64,000 bases of DNA, from contig NZ_JALLIY010000021.1 of NCBI RefSeq assembly GCF_023242315.1, positions 1-64,000 on the forward strand. The letters run 5' to 3'. The notes under the pieces are model-generated. The model made no database searches. It was not told where the DNA came from and worked only from the letters and a program-made list of their open reading frames with translations. Source of the stretch: Pseudomonas sp. MWU13-2105 (lineage in GTDB: Bacteria > Pseudomonadota > Gammaproteobacteria > Pseudomonadales > Pseudomonadaceae). This document shows, in pieces, positions 33,911-42,810 of the stretch (position 1 is the stretch's first letter; each line of letters begins with the position of its first letter). Both the position numbers and the translations under genes were made by a program.

Positions 33911-34930
33911 TCAGCGGTATTGCGCAAACACGCCCGGCACCGGGGCCGTCGATTCGCGCAGGACAATACTTGGCGTCACGATCCGCCGGTCCACCGCCAG
34001 CAGTGGCGTGGCGATTCGGTTCAAGAGCATTTCGGCCGCGGTTTCCCCCAGTTGGAGAATCGACTGGCCGACCGTGGTCAACGCCGGAAAAACATAACGG
34101 CTCATCTGGATATCGTCGAAGCCGATCACCGACAGCTCGCCGGGCACGCGGATATTGCGCTCCGCCGCGGCGCGCAGCACACCGATGCCGAGCATGTCGT
34201 TACCGGCGAAGATCGCGCTGGGCCGGTCCCGCTCCAGGAGCAAGGCCGCCGCCTGATAACCGCCGGTGCTGGTGAAATCGCTTTTCACCACCCAGCGCTC
34301 GGGCACTTGCACCGCCGCTTGCTCCAGGGCCCGTCGATAACCGGCCAGACGCATCTGCGCCACACTGGTATCGGCCGGGCCGCCGATAAACGCAATCGCC
34401 CGATGCCCCAGCTCCAGCAGGTGCCGGGTGGCCAGATAGGCGCCCTCTTCGTGGTCGATGCGCACCAGGTCGGTTTCGATCCCGGCAATGCCCCGGTCAA
34501 CTATGACCATCGGCGTGCGCACCGCCGCCAAGCCGCCGGCAAAGCTGTCGTCGCCGCCGGTGGAGGCGACGATCAGGCCGTCGACCCGTTTCTCCAGCAG
34601 TACCCGCAGGTAGCTGCGCTGCTTGTCCGGGTCATCGTCGGAGTTGCAGAGGATCACGCAGTAGTTGTTGCGCTCGCAGTAATCCTCGATGCCCCGCGCC
34701 AGCTCGGCGAAGTACGGGTTGAGACTGTTCGGCACCAGCAGGCCGATGGTCGCGGTGGTCTTGGCTTTCAACGAGCGCGCCACGGCACTGGGCACATAGT
34801 CGAGCTGGGCAATCGCCTCTTCGACCTTGAGCCGCACCTGCTCGCTGACCGGCCGCGTCTTGTTCAGTACATGGGACACCGTGGTGTACGAGATCCCGGC
34901 CAGCGCCGCCACATCCTTGATGGTTGCCAT
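33911..34930 (-). CDS. rbsR: ribose operon repressor, LacI family
   Basis: A 339-residue LacI/GalR protein. The N-terminal helix-turn-helix is ATIKDVAALAGISYTTVSHVLN, then the hinge helix (VARSLKAKTT), then a periplasmic-binding-protein-like effector domain. It lies inside the operon between rbsC and rbsK, unlike the terminal position in E. coli. A palindromic operator of the LacI type lies before rbsB at 38563-38576. Ribose or its phosphate should relieve repression. Confidence 0.93.
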   Translation of the reverse strand: MATIKDVAALAGISYTTVSHVLNKTRPVSEQVRLKVEEAIAQLDYVPSAVARSLKAKTTATIGLLVPNSLNPYFAELARGIEDYCERNNYCVILCNSDDDPDKQRSYLRVLLEKRVDGLIVASTGGDDSFAGGLAAVRTPMVIVDRGIAGIETDLVRIDHEEGAYLATRHLLELGHRAIAFIGGPADTSVAQMRLAGYRRALEQAAVQVPERWVVKSDFTSTGGYQAAALLLERDRPSAIFAGNDMLGIGVLRAAAERNIRVPGELSVIGFDDIQMSRYVFPALTTVGQSILQLGETAAEMLLNRIATPLLAVDRRIVTPSIVLRESTAPVPGVFAQYR

Positions 34931-34933
34931 GGC

Positions 34934-35911
34934 TCAGGCCCGCCGACGGGCGCGTTGGCTGCGGTAGGTATCGAGTACCACCGCGATCACGATCACCGCG
35001 CCGGTGATGATGCGTTTGGTCGGCTCGGTGGCGCCGATCTGCGCCAACCCCGCCGCCAGCACCGAGATGATCAGGACGCCGAAGAAGGTGCTGATCACCG
35101 AACCACGGCCGCCCATCAGGCTGGTGCCGCCGATCACCACGGCGGCGATCACTTGCAGCTCCAGGCCGGAGCCGGCATTCGGGTCCGCCGCTTCCAGGCG
35201 CGAGATCTGGAACAGCGCGGCAACCCCGGCCAGCAGGCCCATCAGGCTGAACACCAGGATCTTGTAGGGCTTTGGATTGATCCCCGCCAGGCGCACGGCT
35301 TCCTCGTTGGTGCCGATGCCGATCAGGTAACGGCCGAACACGGTCCGCGTCAGCACCAACTGGGCGACGACGATCACCAGCAAGGCGATGATGAACGACG
35401 GCGAGATGCCAAAGGCCACCGGGTTCGACAGCCAGGCGAACGAGTCGCCGATATAGGCGGTGCGCGAGCCGGTCATCTGGTAGGCCAGGCCGCGAGCCAT
35501 TTCCAGCACGCCGAGGGACACGATAAACGACGGAATGCGCCAGGCCACGGTGATCGAACCGGTCACGGTGCCGGCCAGCGCCGCGCAGCCCATGCCCAGC
35601 AGCGAGGCCGGCAACACGCCCCAGCCCCAGCCGAGGATCGCCACGCTGACCGCCGAGGCCGCCAGGGCCAGCACCGAGCCCACCGACAGGTCGATGCCGC
35701 CGATGATCAGCACGAAAGTCATGCCCACCGCCAGCACCATCAGGTCGGGAATCTGGTTGGCCAGGGTGCTGAAGGTGTCATAGGAGAGGAAATGACTGCT
35801 CAGGCTGGAAAACAGGATGATCATGGCGAGCAAGGCGCCCGCCAGGCCCAGGTAGGTGCCCAGGCCATAGAAATTGCGCGAGGTCTTGCCGGCGGAAGGT
35901 GCAGTTTTCAT
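34934..35911 (-). CDS. rbsC: ribose ABC transporter permease
   Basis: A 325-residue inner-membrane permease with 8-10 hydrophobic helices. The ABC-contact loop of the family, GINPKPYKILVFSLMGLLAG, is present, as is GGIDLSVGSVLALAA typical of the RbsC/AraH branch. It overlaps rbsA by 4 bases. With RbsA and RbsB it imports ribose. Confidence 0.95.
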   Translation of the reverse strand: MKTAPSAGKTSRNFYGLGTYLGLAGALLAMIILFSSLSSHFLSYDTFSTLANQIPDLMVLAVGMTFVLIIGGIDLSVGSVLALAASAVSVAILGWGWGVLPASLLGMGCAALAGTVTGSITVAWRIPSFIVSLGVLEMARGLAYQMTGSRTAYIGDSFAWLSNPVAFGISPSFIIALLVIVVAQLVLTRTVFGRYLIGIGTNEEAVRLAGINPKPYKILVFSLMGLLAGVAALFQISRLEAADPNAGSGLELQVIAAVVIGGTSLMGGRGSVISTFFGVLIISVLAAGLAQIGATEPTKRIITGAVIVIAVVLDTYRSQRARRRA

Positions 35912-37461
35912 AGGGTATTCCTGGGCGCCGCTTCGTTGAGCAACGCATCACGTTTTTGGTAGCCGGCGAACGCGGCGGCAAGCAACTCGTCCTGGGTCCA
36001 GGTGTCACGCTCGAAGGTCTCGATCAGGCGTCCGGCCGAGAGCACGCCGATGCGGTCGCAGATCAGCATCAGCTCGCGCAGGTCGCTGGACACCACCACC
36101 AGCGCCTTGCCCTGGCGGGTCAGTTCGCCCAACAAGGCATAGATATCGAACTTGGCGCCGACGTCGATCCCGCGGGTCGGTTCATCGAACAGCAACACCG
36201 CGCAGTCGCGCTCCAGCCAACGACCGATCACCACTTTCTGCTGGTTGCCGCCGGACAGCTCGGAGACCAGTTGGTCGGGACTGGAACTGCGAATGCGCAT
36301 GGCATCGATCTGACGCTGTGCCAGCGCCGACTCGTCACGCCCATTGACCAGGCCGGCGCTGGAAATCGCCGGCATGTTGCCCAGGGCGATATTGGCGCTG
36401 ATCGATTGCGTCAGCAGCAGCCCCTCGCCCTTGCGGTCTTCGGTGATCAGGGCGATGCCATGGCGCACCGCATCGACCGGCGAACGGATGTCCGCGACCT
36501 TGGCCGGCGAGCCGAGGGCGACCGTGCCGCTGTCGGCGATATCGGCGCCGTAGATCAGCCGTAGCAGCTCGGTGCGACCGGCGCCGATCAGGCCGGAAAT
36601 GCCGAAGATCTCACCGGCGCGCACTTCGAAGGAAACGTCGAGCACCTTGTCCCCACGGCTCAGGCCGTTGACGGTCAGGGCCGGCGCGCCGATCTTGCGC
36701 ACGCCCATGTCCATGTGTTCGCCCAGCTCGCGGCCGACCATCAGGTTGACCAGTTGCTCGCTGTTGTAGTTGGCCATCGGCTCGACGCAGACCAGGTTGC
36801 CGTCGCGCAACACCGCGATGCGCTGGGCGACCCGGGCCAGTTCTTCGAGCCGGTGGGAGATATAGATGATCGCCACGCCACGGGCTTGCAGGCGGGCAAT
36901 CTGGTCGAAGAGCATTTCGACTTCGCGGGCGGTGAGCATCGCAGTCGGCTCGTCGAGAATCAGCACATGGCAATCGCCGATCAGGTTACGAGCGATCTCC
37001 ACCATCTGTTGGTGCCCGATACCCAGCTCACCGACCAGGGTGTCCGGGTCGATGGCATCGAGGCCGACCTGGGCCATGGCTTCGATGGCGGCGCTGCGCA
37101 ACTGCTTGCGACTGATCCAGCCACCGTGGCTGGGCAGGTTGTCGAGAAACAGGTTTTCCGCCACGGACAGGGTCGGCAGCAGATTGAGTTCCTGCATGAC
37201 CATGCGGATGCCCAGCTCTTCAGCCTGGGTCCGGCTGCCCGGGGTATAGGCGCGACCGTTGAACAGCATCTGCCCGGTGGTCGGCGTGACCAGCCCGCCG
37301 ATGATTTTCGACAGGGTGCTTTTGCCGGCACCGTTTTCACCGGTCAGCGCCAACACTTCGCCGCGCAGCAACGTCAGGTCGATGTTGCTGAGGACAGGTT
37401 GCGCGTAGGTCTTGCCGATACCGCTGACCGACAGGACAGCGTTCGGAGCGGAAGATGACAT
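35908..37461 (-). CDS. rbsA: ribose ABC transporter ATP-binding protein
   Basis: A 517-residue protein with two ABC ATPase domains. The first has Walker A GENGAGKST (about 38-46) and signature LGIGHQQMVEIAR; the second has the signature LSGGNQQKVVIGRWL and Walker B VLLFDEPTRGID. The second Walker A is degenerate (GLIGAGRTE), as is normal for RbsA-type proteins. The start MSSSAPN at 37461 is chosen because it begins the conserved region and has a GGA site upstream. Confidence 0.95.
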   Translation of the reverse strand: MSSSAPNAVLSVSGIGKTYAQPVLSNIDLTLLRGEVLALTGENGAGKSTLSKIIGGLVTPTTGQMLFNGRAYTPGSRTQAEELGIRMVMQELNLLPTLSVAENLFLDNLPSHGGWISRKQLRSAAIEAMAQVGLDAIDPDTLVGELGIGHQQMVEIARNLIGDCHVLILDEPTAMLTAREVEMLFDQIARLQARGVAIIYISHRLEELARVAQRIAVLRDGNLVCVEPMANYNSEQLVNLMVGRELGEHMDMGVRKIGAPALTVNGLSRGDKVLDVSFEVRAGEIFGISGLIGAGRTELLRLIYGADIADSGTVALGSPAKVADIRSPVDAVRHGIALITEDRKGEGLLLTQSISANIALGNMPAISSAGLVNGRDESALAQRQIDAMRIRSSSPDQLVSELSGGNQQKVVIGRWLERDCAVLLFDEPTRGIDVGAKFDIYALLGELTRQGKALVVVSSDLRELMLICDRIGVLSAGRLIETFERDTWTQDELLAAAFAGYQKRDALLNEAAPRNTL

Positions 37462-37517
37462 AGGAAAGTCTCCATGTGCCCGCTCAGGACGAGCGGGCAC
37501 GTTGAACGGCGAGAGGT

Positions 37518-38477
37518 TTACTTCTTGAGTACCAGCTCGACCGGGGTTTCGATCACGCCGTCCTTGCTGTCGACTTTTTCGCCCTTGATGATTTTCAGTG
37601 CGGTTTCGATGCCGAACACCGCCTGCTTGGCGGCGAACTGGTCGGCGGTGGCGAGCACGCGACCGTCCTGGAGCATCGGTTTGATGGCATTGATATTGTC
37701 ATAACCCACCACTTGCACCTTGCCGGCCTTGCCCGCCGAACGCACGGCCGAGACCGCGCCCAGGGCCATGCTGTCGTTGCCGGCGAGCAACGCCTTGAGG
37801 TTCGGGTATTCGTTGAGCATGGCCGAGGCGACCGCGTTGCCCTTGTCGATTTCCCAGTCGCCGGACTGCACGGAGACGATCTTCATGTCGGCGGCCTTCA
37901 TTGCATCGGTGAAACCGGCGGTACGCATCTGGGCGTTGGTGGTGGTGGACACGCCTTCGATGATGCCGACTTCGTCACCGGCTTTCAGCTGCTTGGCCAG
38001 GTACTCGCCGACCAGGCGCGCGCCCTTGCGGTTGTCAGGCCCTACGAACGGTACTTCGATGCCCTTGCTTTTCAGCACGCCGGCGTCGAGCTGGTTGTCG
38101 ATGTTGATGACGACGATCCCGGCATCCTTGGCTTTCTTGATCACCGAGACCATGGCCTTGGAGTCGGCCGGGGCGATCACGATGGCGTTGACCTTGGAGA
38201 CGATCATCTGGTTGACGATGTCGATCTGCGCGGTGGTATCGGTTTCGTTCTTGATGCCGTTGGAGACCAGGTCGAAATCGGCGGTGTGGGCTTTCTGGTA
38301 GTCCTTGGCGCCGTCTTCCATGGTGCGGAAGAATTCGTTGGCCAGGGATTTCATCACCAGGCCGACCTTCGGCTTGGCGGCGGCATCGGCGGCGAAGGCC
38401 TGGGACAGCGGCAGGGTAGCGGAGGCGGCGGCAAGTACGGCGACAGCAAGAAGGCGTCCAGCGAATGGCAACTTCAT
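37518..38477 (-). CDS. rbsB: ribose ABC transporter substrate-binding protein
   Basis: A 319-residue periplasmic binding protein of the type 1 fold. The signal peptide (LLAVAVLAAASATLPLSQAFA) is followed by KPKVGLVMKSLANEFFRTMEDGAKDY, the classic sugar-binding strand. The start at 38477 follows a GGAG site (positions about 38485-38488) and avoids 45 unlikely upstream codons. It is the first gene of the operon rbsB-A-C-R-K-D-iunH and gives the transporter its specificity for ribose. Confidence 0.95.
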   Translation of the reverse strand: MKLPFAGRLLAVAVLAAASATLPLSQAFAADAAAKPKVGLVMKSLANEFFRTMEDGAKDYQKAHTADFDLVSNGIKNETDTTAQIDIVNQMIVSKVNAIVIAPADSKAMVSVIKKAKDAGIVVINIDNQLDAGVLKSKGIEVPFVGPDNRKGARLVGEYLAKQLKAGDEVGIIEGVSTTTNAQMRTAGFTDAMKAADMKIVSVQSGDWEIDKGNAVASAMLNEYPNLKALLAGNDSMALGAVSAVRSAGKAGKVQVVGYDNINAIKPMLQDGRVLATADQFAAKQAVFGIETALKIIKGEKVDSKDGVIETPVELVLKK

Positions 38478-38562
38478 GGGTTTACTCCGGATCTTATGAT
38501 TGTTGTGAGCAACGCCAGGAGCGTGACGGGAAATGCGTGTGCACAGCCCTGGAAACAGTTCG

Positions 38563-38576
38563 CGCAAACGTTTGCG
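38563..38576. promoter_or_regulatory. candidate RbsR operator
   Basis: Perfect 14-base palindrome CGCAAACGTTTGCG, 86 bases before the rbsB start. It has the central CG and symmetric form of LacI-family operators (as in E. coli RbsR and PurR sites). Binding is inferred from position and form. Confidence 0.75.
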
Positions 38577-38831
38577 TAATTCAACTATGCGAATCTCGCG
38601 CAGGTTTGTCAACGGTCTGTCACAGCATAGTCGCCGGTCTTACAAACAAGACGTCCTCGACCAGGTCGGGCAAGGACTTCCCTGGCGTCAGCCCCCCGCC
38701 GCCCCCGCCATACTGCGCATCTCACTGTAAAACCTAATAATTTCTCGATTGGCGTGCACCAAATCGCAAAAAGCGCTGTCAGAAGCACCTCACCATTCCC
38801 TGACAGTTGCGAAATGGCTTACAGTTAAATA

Positions 38832-38847
38832 CTGTATGCACGTACAG
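38832..38847. promoter_or_regulatory. LexA (SOS) box
   Basis: CTGTATGCACGTACAG matches the gammaproteobacterial LexA consensus (CTG-N10-CAG with TAT/TA flanks) closely. It lies 18 bases before the DUF1654 start, where LexA would block transcription or its elongation. Confidence 0.8.
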
Positions 38848-38865
38848 CTAATTGAGGATTGTTCC

Positions 38866-39108
38866 GTGGCCAACTCAACTTCCGCCGCTCCCAGCACCTA
38901 CGAACGCATGGGCCTGCGCGTCCAGAAAATCATCAACTCGCCGAACGCGCAGAAAGCCAAGGCCGCCCTGCTCTTTCGGCTGCCGGACGAACCGGTGGAC
39001 GAGTGGGAGCAACTGCTCGAGGAAATCGCCGAGAACGACAACGTCACCCTGGCCTACCGCGACGACGGTGGCATACAGATTTTCTGGGTTGTCCCGAAGG
39101 AAGACTGA
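38866..39108 (+). CDS. DUF1654-family protein, SOS-controlled
   Basis: An 80-residue soluble protein of the pseudomonad DUF1654 family (TYERMGLRVQKIINSPNAQ, RLPDEPVDEWEQLLEEI, VTLAYRDDGGIQIFWVVP). The GTG at 38866 follows GAGG by 8 bases and matches the usual family start. Its function is unknown, but related genes in P. aeruginosa belong to the LexA regulon and a LexA box is present here. It ends 4 bases before endonuclease I. Confidence 0.85.
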   Translation: MANSTSAAPSTYERMGLRVQKIINSPNAQKAKAALLFRLPDEPVDEWEQLLEEIAENDNVTLAYRDDGGIQIFWVVPKED

Positions 39109-39112
39109 ACCA

Positions 39113-39802
39113 ATGATTGTCCGCTTTATCGCCTTGTTGTGCTTGTTCTGTGTTTTGCCGGCCCAGGCCGATGCGCCCCGCACCTTCGCCGAAGCCAAGA
39201 AAGTCGCCTGGAAGCTCTATGCCCGGCAGTCCACTGAGTTCTATTGCGGTTGCAAGTACAACGGCAATCGGGTCGACCTGCAATCCTGCGGATATGTGCC
39301 GCGCAAGAATGCCCAGCGGGCGGCGCGCATCGAGTGGGAGCATATTGTCCCGGCCTGGCAGATCGGCCATCAGCGCCAGTGCTGGCAACAGGGCGGACGC
39401 AAGAACTGCAGCCAGAACGATACGACCTACAAGAAGGCCGAGGCCGACCTGCACAACCTGGTGCCGAGCATCGGCGAGGTCAACGGCGACCGTAGCAACT
39501 TCAGCTTTGGTTGGTTGCCGGTGCAGAAAGGCCAATACGGTTCCTGCCTGACCCAGGTCGACTTCAAGGCCAAGAAGGTCATGCCGCGCCCGTCGATTCG
39601 CGGGATGATCGCGCGAACCTATTTCTACATGAGCAAGCAGTACGGCCTGCGTCTGTCGAGACAGGATCGCCAGCTGTATGAAGCCTGGAACAAGACCTAC
39701 CCGGTCCAGGCCTGGGAGCGCCAGCGCAACCAGAGCGTAGCCTGCGTCATGGGCCACGGCAACGGCTTTGTCGGGCCGGTGAACCTCAAGGCTTGCGGCT
39801 GA
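39113..39802 (+). CDS. endA: endonuclease I (EndA/Dns family)
   Basis: A 229-residue secreted nuclease. Signal peptide LCLFCVLPAQA, then the ββα-metal core: RIEWEHIVPAW with the catalytic His, and DLHNLVPSIGEVNGDRSNFSFG with the Mg2+-binding Asn. Eight cysteines fit the disulphide-rich periplasmic form. It cuts double-stranded DNA without sequence preference. It follows the DUF1654 gene by 4 bases, so the LexA box probably controls it too, which is unusual for a periplasmic DNase. Confidence 0.95.
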   Translation: MIVRFIALLCLFCVLPAQADAPRTFAEAKKVAWKLYARQSTEFYCGCKYNGNRVDLQSCGYVPRKNAQRAARIEWEHIVPAWQIGHQRQCWQQGGRKNCSQNDTTYKKAEADLHNLVPSIGEVNGDRSNFSFGWLPVQKGQYGSCLTQVDFKAKKVMPRPSIRGMIARTYFYMSKQYGLRLSRQDRQLYEAWNKTYPVQAWERQRNQSVACVMGHGNGFVGPVNLKACG

Positions 39803-39842
39803 AGATGCCCTGAGAACGCGGTCCCCAGGGGAGAACGCTGCC

Positions 39843-39950
39843 CCTGTGGGAGCGGTGCTTGCCCGCGAAGCTTTTAGTGTTCTCACGGGCCTCTTCGCGA
39901 GCAAGCTCTGCTCCCACAGGGATCGCGGGTCAGCTCTGCTCCCACAGGGA
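39843..39950. repeat. REP palindromic elements
   Basis: CCTGTGGGAGCGGTGCTTGCCCGCGAAG and its inverse near 39895-39920, plus a second partial copy (CAGCTCTGCTCCCACAGGG), form the Pseudomonas REP type (GTGGGAGC...GCTCCCAC). They lie between the convergent endA and SPOR genes and may end both transcripts. Confidence 0.85.
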
Positions 39951-39973
39951 TCGCGACAAGCCCTGCTACAGGC

Positions 39974-40354
39974 TCAATAGCCCGGCGCGGGCGCGGCGTT
40001 ATTTTGCGCCGGGCTGTCCGCCGGCACCTTGTGCTCCACCACCTCGGAATCCATGTTCTGCTTGTCGGCCAACTGCGCCTTTTTCTGCTCGGCAATCTCC
40101 TTGCTCGCGAACGGTCCGGCGACGACCTGGCCGTTATCGAGGATCTTGAACGGATAGGCATGCTCGATCAGCCAGGCCGTCCAGTCGGTGAGGGCCTTGG
40201 ACTTGTCGTCCTTGATCAGCAGGTCCCAGCCGCCCACGGGCGCCACCGCCGCGACCGGCGCCGAGGCCACTTTCGCCGGCTCGACCTTGTTTCCCGAGCC
40301 ATCTCCACACCCAGCCAGCACCACGAGTGCCACCATCACTGCTATTCTGCGCAC
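39974..40354 (-). CDS. SPOR-domain-like lipoprotein
   Basis: A 126-residue lipoprotein starting at a GTG. The lipobox LAGC ends a short signal peptide. The mature part ends with a segment like a SPOR domain (LDNGQVVAGPFASKEIAEQKKAQLA), which binds denuded septal peptidoglycan in other proteins. The tail is rich in Ala, Pro and Asn. The role is probably in the cell envelope; it is not the larger DamX or FtsN. Confidence 0.75.
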   Translation of the reverse strand: MRRIAVMVALVVLAGCGDGSGNKVEPAKVASAPVAAVAPVGGWDLLIKDDKSKALTDWTAWLIEHAYPFKILDNGQVVAGPFASKEIAEQKKAQLADKQNMDSEVVEHKVPADSPAQNNAAPAPGY

Positions 40355-40604
40355 AAAGCGTCTCCCGTAATGATCAGTTAATGTGATTTTATCACCTTGC
40401 AGCCTGTCTTAACCTCGTTCCACTGGCTGTGGCGGTCTTATCAGGCTGAATTACCGACGATTTTCCGACCCTGGGGAATTAAATAGAATGAAATGACGTC
40501 TGTAATGAACCACCCGTACGGATGCACTTAGCGGTATTCTGTGTGTAAGACCTAAGCCAGGAATGCCTGAGAAAGGCACCTTAGTAACATTCAAGGAGAA
40601 AGAC

Positions 40605-40796
40605 ATGCTGATACTCACCCGCAAAGTCGGTGAAAGCATCAACATCGGTGACAACATCACGATCACGATTCTGGGCGTTAGCGGCCAGCAGGTCCGGGTG
40701 GGCATCAACGCTCCCAAGGACGTTGCCGTGCACCGTGAAGAGATTTACCAGCGCATCCAGGCCGGACTCTCGGCCGGTGATAAAGAACCAAAGTAA
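40605..40796 (+). CDS. csrA: carbon storage regulator CsrA/RsmA
   Basis: A 63-residue RNA-binding protein with the full CsrA fold (MLILTRKVGESINIGDNITI, VRVGINAPKDVAVHREEIY). It binds GGA motifs in mRNA leaders and represses secondary metabolism and secretion in pseudomonads, being titrated by small RNAs under GacS/GacA. The ribosome site AAGGAGA itself contains a GGA, which would allow autoregulation. Pseudomonads carry several paralogues (RsmA, RsmE); this one matches RsmA best. Confidence 0.93.
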   Translation: MLILTRKVGESINIGDNITITILGVSGQQVRVGINAPKDVAVHREEIYQRIQAGLSAGDKEPK

Positions 40797-40887
40797 GCCT
40801 GCTCCCTCGTCAGCCCGCCGTTTTCAGGGTCGCGGCTGACGAAAGCTCCCCCCTCTCCTCGCCGCTTGCTCAACCGCGCCCGTTATT

Positions 40888-41376
40888 TCAACTCCCCAGG
40901 ATCAGGCCGCCCGCCGGCAACGGCAGCGCTGTCTTGTAGCGCACCTGCTTGAGGGCAAAACTCGAGCGGATGTTCGCCACCCCCGGCACCTTGGTCAGAA
41001 AATCCATCATGAAGCGCTCCAGTGACTGGATCGTCGGCACCAGCACGCGGATCAGATAGTCCGGGTCTCCGGCCATCAGGTAGCACTCCATCACTTCCGG
41101 CCGATCGGCAATTGCCGCCTCGAAATGCTGCAACGCCTCCTCCACCTGCTTTTCCAGGCTGACATGGATAAACACGTTGACGTGCAGGCCAAGCAATTCC
41201 GGATCGAGCAAGGTCACCTGCTCACGGATCAGCCCCAGTTCCTCCATGGCCTTGACCCGGTTGAAGCACGGTGTCGGCGACAGGTTGACCGAGCGGGCGA
41301 GGTCGGCGTTGGTGATGCGGGCATTCTCCTGAAGGCTGTTGAGAATCCCGATATCGGTGCGATCCAGTTTGCGCAT
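40888..41376 (-). CDS. bkdR: Lrp/AsnC-family activator of the bkd operon
   Basis: A 162-residue Lrp/AsnC regulator. The helix-turn-helix is RTDIGILNSLQENARITNADLARSVNLSPTPCFNRVKAME, followed by the RAM ligand-binding domain. It is divergent from bkdA1, with 195 bases between, as in P. putida, where BkdR activates the bkd operon in response to branched-chain amino acids. The location and similarity support the name. Confidence 0.92.
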   Translation of the reverse strand: MRKLDRTDIGILNSLQENARITNADLARSVNLSPTPCFNRVKAMEELGLIREQVTLLDPELLGLHVNVFIHVSLEKQVEEALQHFEAAIADRPEVMECYLMAGDPDYLIRVLVPTIQSLERFMMDFLTKVPGVANIRSSFALKQVRYKTALPLPAGGLILGS

Positions 41377-41571
41377 GAGATAAAAACACCTGCTTTTTAT
41401 GGTTATGCAGATTTTTTATCTGCAAATCGTCTCAAGCGCAACGAAACAGAGAGAAATATTCTTCTTCGTCCGGCCTATGATTGTTGTAGGACAAGATTTC
41501 CCTTACCTAGGGAATGATTGCCAGCTCGCGCGCCCACTACAAGAAATTCACAAGATAGAGCGTAGAAAGCC

Positions 41572-42807
41572 ATGACCTCAGCGTACGAACCGCTGCGCCT
41601 GCACGTTCCTGAACCTTCAGGGCGTCCCGGTTGCAAGACCGACTTCAGTTACCTGCGCCTGACCGATGCCGGCCAGGTCCGCAAACCCCCGATCGACGTC
41701 GAACCCGCCGACACCGCCGACCTGGCCAAGGGCCTGATCCGCGTGCTCGACGACCAGGGCCAGGCGCTTGGCCCCTGGGCCGAAGGCGTGCCGGTGGCGA
41801 TCCTGCGCCAGGGCATGCGCGCCATGCTCAAGACCCGCATCTTCGACACGCGCATGGTGGTTGCCCAGCGCCAGAAAAAAATGTCGTTCTACATGCAGAG
41901 CCTCGGCGAGGAAGCCATCGGCAGCGCCCAGGCCATGGCCCTGAACCTCGACGACATGTGCTTCCCCACCTACCGCCAGCAGAGCATCCTGATGGCCCGG
42001 GACGTACCGCTGGTGGACATGATCTGCCAACTGCTGTCCAACGAGCGCGATCCGCTCAAGGGCCGGCAACTGCCGATCATGTACTCGGTGCGCGACCATG
42101 GTTTCTTCACCATTTCCGGCAACCTCGCCACCCAGTTCGTCCAGGCTGTCGGCTGGGGCATGGCTTCGGCGATCAAGGGCGATACCAAGATCGCTTCGGC
42201 CTGGATCGGCGACGGCGCCACCGCCGAGTCGGACTTCCACACCGCCCTGACCTTCGCCCACGTGTACCGCGCCCCGGTGATCCTCAACGTGGTCAACAAC
42301 CAGTGGGCGATCTCCACCTTCCAGGCCATCGCCGGCGGTGAAGCCACCACTTTCGCCGGGCGTGGCGTGGGCTGCGGCATCGCTTCGCTGCGGGTCGACG
42401 GCAACGACTTCATCGCCGTCTACGCCGCCTCGACCTGGGCCGCCGAACGCGCCCGGCGCAACCTCGGGCCGACCCTGATCGAGTGGGTCACCTACCGTGC
42501 CGGCCCACACTCCACCTCCGACGATCCATCCAAGTACCGTCCCGCCGACGATTGGAGCCACTTCCCCCTGGGCGACCCGATCATGCGCCTCAAGCAGCAC
42601 CTGATCGCCATCGGCCAATGGTCCGAAGAGGAACACGCCGCGGTCAGCGCCGAACTGGAAGCCGAGATCGTCGCCGCGCAGAAGCAAGCCGAACAGTTCG
42701 GCACCCTGGCCGGCGGGCAGATGCCCAGCGCCGCGAGCATCTTCGAGGACGTCTACAAGGACATGCCCGAGCACTTGCGCCGGCAGCGTCAGGAATTGGG
42801 GTTATAA
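41572..42807 (+). CDS. bkdA1: branched-chain 2-oxo acid dehydrogenase E1 alpha subunit
   Basis: A 411-residue thiamine diphosphate enzyme subunit. The ThDP motif GDGATAESDFHTALTFAHVYRAPVILNVVNN (Gly-Asp-Gly ... Asn-Asn) is at about 213-243, and the phosphorylation-loop-like RAGPHSTSDDPSKYR is intact. With BkdA2 it decarboxylates 2-oxoisovalerate, 2-oxoisocaproate and 2-oxo-3-methylvalerate. The four bkd genes overlap or nearly touch. Confidence 0.97.
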   Translation: MTSAYEPLRLHVPEPSGRPGCKTDFSYLRLTDAGQVRKPPIDVEPADTADLAKGLIRVLDDQGQALGPWAEGVPVAILRQGMRAMLKTRIFDTRMVVAQRQKKMSFYMQSLGEEAIGSAQAMALNLDDMCFPTYRQQSILMARDVPLVDMICQLLSNERDPLKGRQLPIMYSVRDHGFFTISGNLATQFVQAVGWGMASAIKGDTKIASAWIGDGATAESDFHTALTFAHVYRAPVILNVVNNQWAISTFQAIAGGEATTFAGRGVGCGIASLRVDGNDFIAVYAASTWAAERARRNLGPTLIEWVTYRAGPHSTSDDPSKYRPADDWSHFPLGDPIMRLKQHLIAIGQWSEEEHAAVSAELEAEIVAAQKQAEQFGTLAGGQMPSAASIFEDVYKDMPEHLRRQRQELGL

Positions 42808-42810
42808 GCC

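Noticed and set aside
39843..39950. palindromic repeats as a CRISPR array
   Set aside because: Repeats are inverted, unequally spaced and of the REP type; there are no cas genes.
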